Assembly (NCBI GenBank): GCA_026168455.1 | Contig: CM047426.1 | Location: 30,563,058 to 30,627,057 of the forward strand | Direction: 5' to 3' | Source: Theocolax elegans | Taxonomy: Eukaryota; Arthropoda; Insecta; Hymenoptera; Cerocephalidae | Length of the DNA stretch: 64,000 nt | Shown here: one piece after another, positions 52,501-63,194 of the stretch | How positions within the stretch are numbered: position 1 is the stretch's first letter | Layout: each line of letters starts with the position of its first letter | Translations under genes and position numbers: made by a program | Notes under the pieces: model-generated | Seen by the model: only the letters and a program-made list of their open reading frames with translations | The model's database searches: none | What the model was told of the DNA's origin: nothing

Positions 52501-54399
52501 ATTTAAGAGTCAAAGAAAATGATGAAAACTGAGGAGGTTCATACAATTCTATCTAGTATAAATAATTAAAGTATATATTTTTAATATACAATAGCAGTAG
52601 CGAAATGCAAACGTCTAAAGCAGAAGTTATGATTTTAATAATTTTGGTTTACTCGTATTTATACCAATATTTACATCTATCTTTTATATGATATTTAACT
52701 ATTGGCATACAGTTCAATATTGTAGATAATAGAGACAGATCACAAGTTTAATTTTATTAAAAGTATTCTATTACAATATTATTGATATAAATATGAAACT
52801 ATGGATGGATTTTATGGATTTCATTACTCATTATTATCGTCATTATAATTGACTGTTATATAGACAGTTTACATATTCAAAATCTTAAGTTTTTAATTGA
52901 TTAATTTGATCAGCTTTGATTTATATTTAATAAATTTGAGTAATAAAAGAGTTTCATGTCAACACAAATTGAAGAAATTTGTTGCATACTGCCGATAAAT
53001 GTCTATCGATCATAAAATGTAATAACTAAATTTACAGACTTTTTCAACTTTATTTTATTTTTTCGGTTCAAATGCAAATAAATAATTTTTTTATTTGAAA
53101 CTATAAAATAATATATAAAGATCGATTTTAAATATTTGTCGAATTAATGATTGTAGTAGTTTCTAAAGGAAAATGTAATAGCCATGCGAGTCCGATAGTG
53201 AGGAGAGACCAAGCTCAACTCAATTAGAAACTGACTGTTATATTAGAAAACAGAACGCTGTTAACTAAACTAATTGTATTTACAGCGCAGACCGCTTTTT
53301 ATAATAATTGTACGTATTTATATCCAAACAAGAATAGTATTCTTGAATGAAGATTGAAAGAGGATGAAAATCCAAGACAAGAAAGATAGTATACAAATAT
53401 TAAGATAAAAGTGTATATGACAAATGTGAGGAATGTTTCGCTAATCGATAGATAGCGTGATTTTTTGATTATCGCAAATGATGCATTTTCTCAAAGCACA
53501 TGTTTGGGAAATTGTTCAGCTAAGAAGAGACACGAGAGGCCAATAATACGAATCGAGTCAACAATCTTCCAGCAGAGTGCATCAGTCATGGCAAGATTAC
53601 TTTACACTCAAATTGTGGACGGTGTACAGATTCAGAATTTCAGTTTCGGAGATTTACTATCGGTTAAAGCATGGCCGAGATGAATCAATAAGACCAAGAT
53701 GGAGTATAATTTGTAGTATTATATCATGAAAATACTGATAACGAACACGTTTTCTAGTAAAATAATGAAAAATTGAAATGATATGAACCCATCAATGTCG
53801 AGACGCTATATGCAAAAATATATTCTCTTTTGAATACAGGCAGTAGATATAATACAATTTCATTGATGGAATTTAAGGATGTTAGTTGTCATGTCCGGTA
53901 ATTCAAGAGTTATGGTAACCTTATTTATGGAAAGAATTACTTCTCCTTAGCCCTGAATGTGCCGGGCGATTCAATACAAGTAAAAACACACACTTGGTCA
54001 AGCTATCCTTAACGAAGAAAGCTAACGACAATCATTGATCAGTTTACTCTTGCAACTGCTTGCTAGAACAAACTGTTCTGTGAATAGGTAGCGAGTTTAT
54101 TGGAACACTCAGTTAGAAATAGCGAAAAATTTTCATTCAACGTATCATTAACATGTATCAGCTGACCGTTCATAAGCTAAATGAAATTTACCATGTATAT
54201 TATTGAAAACTTTTGTAATTCTTTAAATTATCATTACTTTTTACAAACTTACAGGTCAATTACAAGCTATAAACCATTGGAAATATATTGCTTCAAGCTT
54301 ATTTTTAAAATATTAAATAAAGAAATAAATCGTGTCGAATAAGTAAAATTTTTTTTAAGATCAATGTTGATTATAATTTATGAGTTTTTGGTCTTGAGT
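52501..54399. other. AT-rich intron segment, nothing recognised
   Basis: AT-rich with no terminal repeats, RNA genes or supported coding frames. The 72-codon frame at 53465-53683 has no known resemblance. Confidence 0.6.
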
Positions 54400-54403
54400 T
54401 TAA

Positions 54404-54835
54404 CGAGATGTCGGATCCTAGTTACAGGGATCTACACCTTTTAACATAAGAAACATGTTGGAAATATCGATTTAAAATAAAAATTAGAATTAAATTACGG
54501 ATCTAAAAATCTGAAAAAATTTTAATATACTGTACAAAATTTATTCTTTTGTTTATAAAAAAATATGAAACATGACCATTTTCTGAGTCCGACATCCCCT
54601 TTAATTCTGATTTTTGAGTTGAAAATTCATGCTTTTTCGATCAATTATTATCGACCTGAAATTGTTTATTCAATTATTATTAACAAATTTTTTTTTCTAA
54701 AAAAATCAAAACATCATGTCCTCATTTTTTATTAAAACTACTCATATGAATTTTTTCAGATTTTTAATTCGATATTTCCAACATGATTCTTATGTTAAAA
54801 GGTGTAGATCCCTGTAATTTAGGTCCGACATCCCG
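54404..54835. mobile_element. 432-bp MITE with TTAA target duplication
   Basis: TTAA flanks both ends (54400-54403 and 54836-54839). The left end begins CGAGATGTCGGATCC and the inverted right end begins CGGGATGTCGGACCT. Similarity continues for about 70 bp, including TACAGGGATCTACACC and CATGTTGGAAATATCGA. TTAA targets are used by piggyBac and Kolobok transposases, but the ends do not settle which. A further GGGATGTCGGAC copy occurs internally at about 54588-54599 in inverted orientation, suggesting a rearranged or nested origin. No coding capacity. Confidence 0.85.
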
Positions 54836-54839
54836 TTAA

Positions 54840-55200
54840 GACTATTAATCTAGAAGGTTAAATTTTAAATTATTTTCCATTATAATACTTACATAATCAT
54901 TACTTATATTATCATTACTTATATAAAAAATTATTTATAGATTTGTTATACTTAAGATTTTTAACTAGTCTGTCAAATACGTCGATTAATTAAATAAGGC
55001 AAGATAATCAGTAAAAACAAATAACAGACAAAAATAATAGGTCAATTTACGCATAGTTCCTAATAGGTTTAAGTTTGAAACTGGATCAACATAATATTTA
55101 TCAAACACTTTTAGTAATGTAGTTAATGTAAAATGACACAGTAGAGTTGGTAGTTAATAAGTGAGAAAAAAAAATGAGGAAGAAGAAAGAAGTGGCATAC
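54840..55200. other. AT-rich intron segment, nothing recognised
   Basis: AT-rich filler. Confidence 0.6.
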
Positions 55201-55720
55201 TATAGCTAAGATTATCGATCAAATTAGCGATACGCTAACGATTTCTCGTTGGAGCATCGGTCGCGTCGGGTTCTGCGAGGCACATAACCTGTGTGGAAAT
55301 TGTGTTAGATAACGCGAAAGCTTCGGCGGTCTAGGCCTCGCGGCTATTTAACTCGGGTGTTATGGGGTGCGATGTTATTTTACGATGCCGCGCGCGTATC
55401 ACTTCCTATTTACGTTTTGCTACACGACGCCAGGGGGCCAAAATTGCACTCACACCAATCCTTACAAGTGCAGAAGGTGTCGGGGACCATATTCCAATTA
55501 ATATGTGAACATGTGCGTGCGGGCGCGCATCACGGGCTTGTATTTTTTTACATATGCACCACGTACGTGTGCGGCACTGAGTGGATGCTGGATGGAAGTC
55601 TGCTTTGAGAATTAGCGTTTGCGATCAACCGACGGACTATATGTATGGGACGAACACGCTCATCGCGGTTCACGCAGTGCCCAGCATTTCGTGCAAATAT
55701 TGAATGTGTAATACCGGTCG
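55201..55720. other. GC-richer block in intron
   Basis: CpG-bearing DNA with an 83-codon plus-strand frame (55357-55608) that has no recognised domain. It is a candidate non-coding element. Confidence 0.35.
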
Positions 55721-56780
55721 ACGGCGTGCTTATATAATTTGTCGAATATTTCAGCGATTGCTCTAGAGCGACGTAAATAAACAATTCGTTTGTATATGGA
55801 TCGAGCAACAATATTAATTTCATTATTTGAATTTCAGACACAATAAATAGATTTACTTTCAGATTAGAAATTATATTGATAATGTTTAATTTATTATGTT
55901 GAAATAAGTTATCCATAAGGTAAATAAAACTTAATAATAGCTAAGGAATAATTAAAAGCTTTTCTACCAGTTGGGCTAAATTTTTACTGTTTAATAATTG
56001 CGATATACACCTTCCCCAGTAGAAATCGTATTCTATTTAATAAGTAAATAGATTTACTGGTTTAACAGAATGGATCAAAAATGGGCGAAAAATGTGCTTA
56101 TTTTTGTCCTTCCGGTGAAACGCTTTATATCTCCTATTTCTTAACCATTTGTTGGCGTACAATTCAATATTTGTCCTAGTTTGAGCCATTTCTCAACTTA
56201 TAAATTCAGATTCGATATAGTTTTGCCTCAAACTCAACATGAAAATAGTTACTATAAAAATATAAAAAAAAAATGCATTTTTATACTACAAGTACTACCG
56301 CATTAAACGGTAAATCACACAAGGATAAAATTAAGAAACTAACATAACATTTCATAACTAAATTAACCAGAAGTTTAAGTGTTTATTGCTTCCGTCAAAT
56401 GCTTAAAAAATGATCCAAAAAGTGTTTCATCGCATGCCATTCGCGTTTTTTACTATCTAGTTCTGAGATACATAGACATTTTTACCGGGGTTGTGACTAA
56501 AGTAATTCATTTAATATCAACCATTAATTCGAGTGTACTCAACGTTTTTTTCTGTAATACAATTTTAATAATAATTATCGTACTCTTAGCGAAACAATTA
56601 AGCAATTACTGAACATCACGAATTTTCCGTTCTAACAATTTTATTATGTACGTACGTATTTATAATAATGATCGTATTCCTCTTTTCCATCGTATAATAT
56701 TTTTTTGCCTCGTTCGTATAAAAATGTAAATGTTATAATTATGAAACGTAATTAAATAAAATCAATGAAATAACAAAAGG
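55721..56780. other. AT-rich intron segment, nothing recognised
   Basis: AT-rich filler with no supported feature. Confidence 0.6.
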
Positions 56781-57170
56781 CTATTCACTCGGTAAGTGAC
56801 AATGAAATGCAGAGATTAGGATGGGTCCTTGACTGATGAGCGGTGCGTCAGCGTCGTAATTACATGGCCTTCATCCTTTTATCAGACATTGCGCGCTCGC
56901 TTTATGAATCCACGCTACTCGCAACCCTCGATATACGTGTAATCCGGCCTCTCGCGCGTGCTATTCCACTACGCGCGAGGAATGCGAGATCGCGTTGGCT
57001 AACCCGTTAAATTTGTACGCGCGCTTTACAGGCGAGGGCGCCATTAAGCCGTTCGCATTCGGACTCTCGTTAAAGGAGAAAAAAAAGCACGCCTCAAATC
57101 TCATCGTGCTAATTTCATTGTCGCGAGGGAAAACTTAAACCTTTCGTACGAGTTATGTTATTGTCATGTT
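56781..57170. other. GC-richer block with homeodomain-like core, candidate enhancer
   Basis: CpG-bearing DNA between AT-rich flanks includes GTAATTAC at about 56855 and CGCGCG-rich strings. No reading frame of note. Regulatory function is inferred only. Confidence 0.3.
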
Positions 57171-59471
57171 CTCATTTTACGTACCGATTGAATTACACTT
57201 ATTTTTCTTTGTTTAATTTCTAGTTACGCTTAGATTTTCAATTGTGTGGTTTAATTTTATAATTGAGGTCTTTAAAACTTGTAGTTGAAGATTATACAGT
57301 AATGCTATAGACTATGTACTCGATTACGCATTATGATATGCTTTCAATAAAATATTATTTCAATTATGTGAAAATGATATTTACTTAAAAATAATAACTG
57401 CATTATAGTATATAAATATTTATTACGATGATATAGACTAAGAAAGTATTACAGTATTTATAAAATTTTAGCTGAGTTGTTTCAAAATATTTAGATAGTG
57501 TCATTTGTGGTCCTACAATTTTGAAACAAATAGTTCATATTTAATCGGAGTGGAACCCCTTATTTTGTTTATCGTTTATCGTTTCCATGTACACGCATTC
57601 TCGTACATTTATCCGGCGAGTTAAAGTTCATGAATACATATTGATCGTTAGAAAATGACTGAGAAAACTACAGTATTGGAATAATAATACGTGGTATCTG
57701 GGGGTAAATATATAGGTGTATACATAACAATTTCTTCTTATGTGTATATGTATACATGTGAACAAAAGAAGAAATGTGTGTCTGTGTGTGGGTGCGTGTG
57801 AGTGTATGGACAGTGCGGCGACGCACGAGTGCTAGAAAGGACTGTTCTCTCTAAAGTTTGGCTAAGCATAAAGTCAAACGGAAACTCCGTTGCCATGTGC
57901 ATTATAATCCCGTACCTTCTCTACCCCTTCCCTTTTGGTCTGTCCTGCGGAGCTTCTGTTCGTTTTACTCGATTCGAGAAACTTTCCCGCGTATTTGCAG
58001 GCTCATCTGGCGGCTGTTTTGCTTATATATGCACATCGGAAAGGAGAAGAGTTAATTGCTTGTGTAGGGTAATCCAATAAGCAGCGTTTGAGGTGTGCGC
58101 GAAAAAAATTAAACCGCGAGATTCAACCAAGAAATTTTAATGGCAACCGAAGGCGGGGAAAACCGTAATATCCGCTAAGTTTCATCCTGTGAAGAAACTT
58201 TTTTTGTTTTATCGTTCTGTACGGCTGACTTGTACGATTAAGTATGCTTCTCAATTACTTTGTAAAGTTGCATAATGTTCGAGTATTTTCTGTCCCGGAT
58301 ATTCCGATGATTAACTATGGATAAGTAGATGAGACTAAGACTATTTTTCGAGAGGATTCGGAGAAAAAGGAAACGACATTTTTTAGGAACGTCTCCGAAC
58401 TTTTTTAAATGCTAGCACGTGTATAATCAAAAGTTAAATATTAATCTTTTTCCATAGATAGATCTTTCAAATAGTTTATACCTAGTGTAGTTATTTTATA
58501 TATAATATTAATAATTTTTATATTCTTTTACTAACAAATATTATTGCACTTAACTTGGTAAACTTATTTGCTGACTGATTTGTGTATGTACACGTAATTT
58601 AATAAAATATATCATTATAAAAACTATATGTTTTATTAGCTTCCATACGCTAAAGTATCCATATGTTGGAGGTAGCAAATTTCGTTGTATTGGAAATACT
58701 CAGGAACTTTAAAATTACATATCTTATATCCAAAATAAAATTGCAAATGAATGAAAATATATTAGTTTTAAAAGACCCCGGGTAAAATTAATAATCGGTA
58801 TAGATCAAAATTTTAAGAGATCGCAAAACCTGTAAGAGGAAAAGGAATGTCGGTCTAACTTCCGTAGCCTTTCGTTGGCTCCTTTCGTAATTACTCGGCT
58901 AGACTATAAGCTAACGTCGTCGTCGTGAAAGGTCGAGGGGTCGATTCACTTCATTAGGGTAGATCCATGACAATTAGGAGAGAATCACCCCTTGGGAACG
59001 CAGTACGCCGAAGGAGAGCCAGCCTTTCGATACGACGTTGTCTTCGTACCCACCATTCGTTACAACCAGCTGTACTCCAATGCGTAAAGGATCGCAGTTT
59101 TTGATCATCGTATTTTTATTTTGTTGGGTTAAGGACGAAGAGTAACCTCTGCTTCGATTGACAGGTATACCTACTTGCTGTAAAGTTTATAACTATTGAG
59201 ATAACAGCAAACTATTGTATCGATCGAATTGAGAGGGACATGGGTACCCGAGAATCTTCATTAGGGAACGTTCATTGTAGTCTTAAAATGGGGCTTTTAT
59301 CTTGCACGACATAATTGAGAGTGGGAATAAATTGCCGGAGGACCCGCGCCGTGTTCTTTGTTCATTAGCGGTTTAAAAATTGTAGTAGGAATATTATAAA
59401 GCAAATTATTATTGTGAAATTAAACCTCTGCAATGAATCATTAAATATTGATTTATGTCTAAAATATAAAA
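57171..59471. other. Intron segment, mixed composition
   Basis: AT-rich to 57700, GT-rich at about 57740-57805, GC-richer with open frames lacking homology at 57810-58080, AT-rich to 58800, then CpG-bearing DNA at 58850-59060 and mixed DNA to the MITE at 59474. Confidence 0.5.
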
Positions 59472-59473
59472 TA

Positions 59474-59619
59474 TCGGTCTCTCCGAACTAAATGCTTTAT
59501 TTTAGAATAAAGCAGGCCCATTGTACTCTTTGTCCACTATGGTTGGTGGAATGTCCCAGAGCACGACCTTTTAAAAAAAACTTTATTCTAAAGTAAAGCA
59601 TTTAGTTTGGAGAGACCGA
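59474..59619. mobile_element. 146-bp MITE with TA target duplication
   Basis: The 39-bp left arm (59474-59512, starting TCGGTCTCTCC) is mirrored by 59581-59619 with two mismatches. TA flanks both ends (59472-59473, 59620-59621). The unique core of about 68 bp has no coding capacity. TA duplication suggests mobilisation by a Tc1/mariner-type transposase. Confidence 0.85.
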
Positions 59620-59621
59620 TA

Positions 59622-60189
59622 TTATATATTATACACATATGCATACATATCACCGAACGATAAATTCATTTTTATTTTAAATCAAATATTAATGTTGTAT
59701 TTAAAGTATTTATTTAATTACCCCGGTATAGAATTTCCGATTTTGACTGGTTAGTTAACTCGAGTTGACTACTACTAATTAAACAATCTATTGGATAATA
59801 TTTAAAAACTTTTCAAGTATTACGGAAGATTCAGTAAAATTAATTTTTGAGACGTATCGTGACTAGTTACAGTTCTTGAATCCCATAATTACATGTGTTA
59901 AAATACATATAATTTAATAATCACGGACAATTTAATGGAAACAAATGTTTTCGGTTACACTGCGCATTAGGATACGTAGTATAGGTACTCGAACGAAAGT
60001 AGTCTCTACGCGTACAAACAGAAGATCCCCGAGTCTCATTTTCGCCGTTTTTTACATAATTAATTGACATTCATCAAAAATATTTTAATTTTTAATAATG
60101 TTATATGCCCGGAAATATATAAAATAAGATCGAGTTCTTAAAAATGAAGGGACACGTAACCTCTATAGAATCATTAAGCAGTTATAGTT
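59622..60189. other. AT-rich intron segment, nothing recognised
   Basis: AT-rich, no supported feature. Confidence 0.55.
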
Positions 60190-60249
60190 ATAAATATATA
60201 TCTCTCCATATTATATAGTAGTAAAAAATAAGGCTCATTTACTCATGCC

Positions 60250-60575
60250 TGTACCCTTACTATCCCTCCTCTAACCCTCCTCCATCCCTCCTCAAAAAAG
60301 GTAAAAAATGTTTCAAATATTACGTTTTTTCGTCAATTATAATTGTTTTGTAATTCTTCCTTGACCCTCCTCAGCCCTCTATTTACCCTCCTCAAGTATT
60401 CTCCTCTGTACTCCCTCCATCCCTCCTCTATATATTTTACTCGTTATTTATACGTTTTACGCTTTCTTTTATCCCTTCTCTAACCCTCCTCCATCCCTCT
60501 TCCATCCTTCCTGAAAACCACACTGAGAAGGGAGAGGAGGGTAGGAGTTCCTCTTCTTACCCTCCTCAGGAGATA
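60250..60575. repeat. CCCTCC-rich dispersed repeat with terminal hairpin
   Basis: ACCCTCCTCCATCCCTCCTC-like strings recur at least five times on the plus strand, separated by AT-rich DNA. The region ends in a hairpin at about 60533-60566, where GGAGGGTA is mirrored by TACCCTCC. The strongly pyrimidine-biased plus strand differs from the flanks. It may be a minisatellite-like array or part of an unrecognised element. Confidence 0.5.
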
Positions 60576-60968
60576 TCATTTTATTATCACGCGACATACA
60601 TTTTAACTAAAAATTAATTGTAGTTAAAATTAAGTGTACAATAATTAAAGCATCACGAATCAAGTTATTACCTTTCCTATTGTTGTTGTTATTAACTATT
60701 GCTTTTAATCATATTATTTTTTTAGTTAAAAAACCATGAAATTCAAAATATAACACAAAATGTTTAACAATTATAACAAACTTATTAAGAGTTTTATTAG
60801 AACGAAGACAAATTTCTTATAAATTTATCTTTTTTATATATAAATTCCAAATATTTTGTCTTCTTATATATTCCTTTCGTCTGTTGTTTCATCCTTTTTA
60901 AATCATACATGGCTATTATATGATATATGTTTATAGATTTGTTCATATTGTTACGTTACATCATTAAA
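60576..60968. other. AT-rich DNA before the LTR retrotransposon
   Basis: AT-rich, with no feature recognised. Confidence 0.5.
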
Positions 60969-61024
60969 TGTAACATAAAAATAAAAGTATAAATTAAAAA
61001 ACGCAAACGAAGCAATGCCGCTGT

Positions 61025-61160
61025 GGGCGCTCTCCGACGTCCGCGCGCGCGACCAAGACTCGACTCAAAGCAGCTCCGCCGCGGGCGTTCTCCGACGTCC
61101 GCGCTCGCCCAACTATACTCGCGGTATTCGCCGCCGCGGCCGCTTCCAACGTCCGCGCTC
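61025..61160 (+). repeat. Tandem repeat, about 57-bp unit, in the LTR region
   Basis: CTCCGACGTCCGCGC-type cores recur near 61031, 61089 and (as CCAACGTCCGCGC) 61147, giving three diverged units. The open frame at 61015-61269 runs through them and is not considered coding. Confidence 0.6.
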
Positions 61161-61233
61161 CTTTAACAAGTTAACTCGCGTATCCACGCGCGTTCATTAT
61201 TCCACTCGCAGTCAAAGGATCCACACCAACGAC

Positions 61234-61376
61234 AGCCCAGCAGTGAACCTTCTCCGATCGGTGTTTTAAGCCGCAACACATCAGCCCAGCAGTGACTCTT
61301 CTTCGACCGGTAATTTAAGCCGCAACACATCAGCCCAGCAGTGACTTTCTTCGATCGGCAATTTAAGCCGCAACGC
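61234..61376 (+). repeat. Tandem repeat, 49-bp unit, three copies, in the LTR region
   Basis: AGCCCAGCAGTGA starts at 61234, 61283 and 61332, an exact 49-bp period. Each unit contains a CGATCGG or CGACCGG string and ends in TTTAAGCCGCAAC. The first two units also carry ACATC at the junction. Confidence 0.9.
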
Positions 61377-61658
61377 CAATCAAGGGAGAGCCTTCTGGTC
61401 ACCCGGGTGTCAACGGCCGTCGCGGAGATCACGGGGAGCCTTCAGTTTACCTGGGTTTCGGCGGTCATCCACGAACCTTACCACGTGAGCATCAACCACC
61501 CTGAGGACCAAGTTCTCCTGGAGATTCGGGCGTATCGAGCTAAGGGCTCGCAACCCTCCCGGTAACGTCGCGTCTAGTGTGCGGGTTTAGTGCGCGTTCT
61601 ATCGAGTGCGGGAACTTTCCAATCGTTTCACTTTCTCAATTTCTTTATTTCCTTTCTA

Positions 61659-61756
61659 CGCGTCGGGTCGTGCGATACGCGTCGGGTCGTGCGAAACGCG
61701 TCGGTTCGGTGCGATACGCGTCGGTTCGGTAAGATACACGTCGGCTCGGTACGCGT
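61659..61756 (+). repeat. Tandem repeat, 19-20-bp unit, five copies, in the LTR region
   Basis: CGCGTCGG starts at 61659, 61678, 61697 and 61717, with a CACGTCGG variant at 61737. Units read CGCGTCGGGTCGTGCGATA with substitutions. Confidence 0.9.
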
Positions 61757-61862
61757 TACGGTCGTCCGTCCATCGCGCGTTACACACCACACACACACAC
61801 CACGCAAACACATACTAAGCGGGAAACGACGGTTTCCCCACCGGAGGTGACGACTTCCGGAT

Positions 61863-61907
61863 AAACGACCACACGGTCTACAACTTAAACGACCACACGG
61901 TCTACAA
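61863..61907 (+). repeat. Tandem repeat, 24-bp unit, two copies
   Basis: AAACGACCACACGGTCTACAA occurs twice with a 24-bp period. Each contains the inverted pair GACC/GGTC. Confidence 0.85.
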
Positions 61908-62133
61908 ACTCGATATCTCTATCTCTCTCTCTCTCACAATTCTTTCGATTCTGCTTTCCTATCTCTGTAATTTCAAGGAGTTTTTCTCCCTTCGGGGTTT
62001 TCTCCTTAGAGCCAATAAATATCACTATTTATCTGGCTCAAATCAAGAGAAAATTTAATTATACCTATCATTCCCATCCTAACACGAAAACATACAAACG
62101 CGCGGGGATTGTGTGGCTCTCGACGCTACATTT

Positions 62134-62150
62134 TGGTGCCTCCTGTGAGG
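62134..62150 (+). other. Primer-binding site of the BEL/Pao element
   Basis: TGGTGCCTCCTGTGAGG lies four bases after the CTACA end of the LTR. TGG as complement of a tRNA CCA end, followed by a tRNA-like acceptor complement, is the usual arrangement for priming minus-strand synthesis. The matching tRNA was not identified. Confidence 0.7.
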
Positions 62151-63194
62151 TTTGGACAATTCGATCACATCATACGATCTTCGAAGACTTCCATTCCTCA
62201 ACGTCGATTCAGCAACGAGAGAGAGGGAGTCATCACAAGCTGAGAGAGAGAGAAATATCCTTAAGCAGGAAGGCGAATCACTTCAACGGCCGTATCGCTT
62301 CCGGGAACCATCCGACCGTTACATCTCTTCCAACTAAAAGATAAGTTTCAACGAAGACGTTTTTTGTTCTCGATTGCATATTAAATTCAGTAAAATCACT
62401 TTCTTTGGTCAATTCATTAAGTCGATTAAAATCAATTTTTTGGAAATTTAATTTATTTTAGTTTGTTCTTTTAATTAACTTGTAGTAAATTCGTTTTTTC
62501 TTGTGTAATAATTAACATTTTATTCAACTAAGGTTCTTGTGTATTAAATTCATTAGTTTATTTGACTCATTTTAGTTTCATTTTACTTTTTATTACATTC
62601 ATTTGTTTATTAATTTTTGACTCACTTTAGTTTCATAATTAAATTCATTTGATTATTTTTTTGACTCACTTTGATTAAATTCACTTTTTTATTAAATTCA
62701 TCTTCAACCTTTAAATTAGCGTATTTATGTAGGTCATTAAATTTATGCATATCTGTACTGATTTTTGTATTAATCTAGATATAGTCTATAACATTAATTA
62801 TGTAATTCTTATTCAATCATTATATTCGATTCCCTTTATAGAACCACTTAATTTCAATTCACCATTCTAATTAATTAACTCGTGTCGATAAATTTAATTT
62901 TACACATTAGAATTTGCCTTTAACGTAATTCATTTTATAATTTACTTAATTCAACCCTTCCAAGTACAATTTGCACATTTAATTATTCGATTCATTGCTT
63001 TCAATTAAATCTAATTTTACAATCAACCACTTTCAATTAAGATAAATTTTGCACATTTGATTTAACGTAAATTTGGTTCACCTTCCATTCAACCCGTTTT
63101 TATCACATTAAATTCAGTTGTTTAGTTATAAAAAAAAAAAAAGGGGGGAAAGAGTATATTACAATTTCGTCAGGGTTTAAAATATATATTAATT
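62151..63194 (+). other. Leader region of the BEL/Pao element
   Basis: A GA-rich stretch at about 62211-62255 is followed by AT-rich DNA. Positions 62542-62705 hold diverged repeats of TTAAATTCAT and TTTGACTCACTTTAGTTTCA-type strings, at least three copies. A poly-A run followed by a G run lies at about 63130-63148. No coding frame is supported. Confidence 0.6.

Larger units (their letters stand above)
60969..62130 (+). repeat. Candidate 5' LTR of the BEL/Pao element
   Basis: The right end is well placed: it ends in CTACA just before a primer-binding site. The left end is uncertain; TGTAACATAAAA at 60969 is the nearest TG-type start before the sharp change from AT-rich to GC-rich DNA. A polyadenylation signal AATAAA lies at about 62025. 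The interior is built of several tandem arrays, listed separately. Without the 3' LTR the boundary cannot be confirmed. Confidence 0.55.

Noticed and set aside
61015..61269. 84-codon arginine-rich plus-strand frame
   Set aside because: It runs through tandem repeats of the candidate LTR and has no gag or other retroelement motif.
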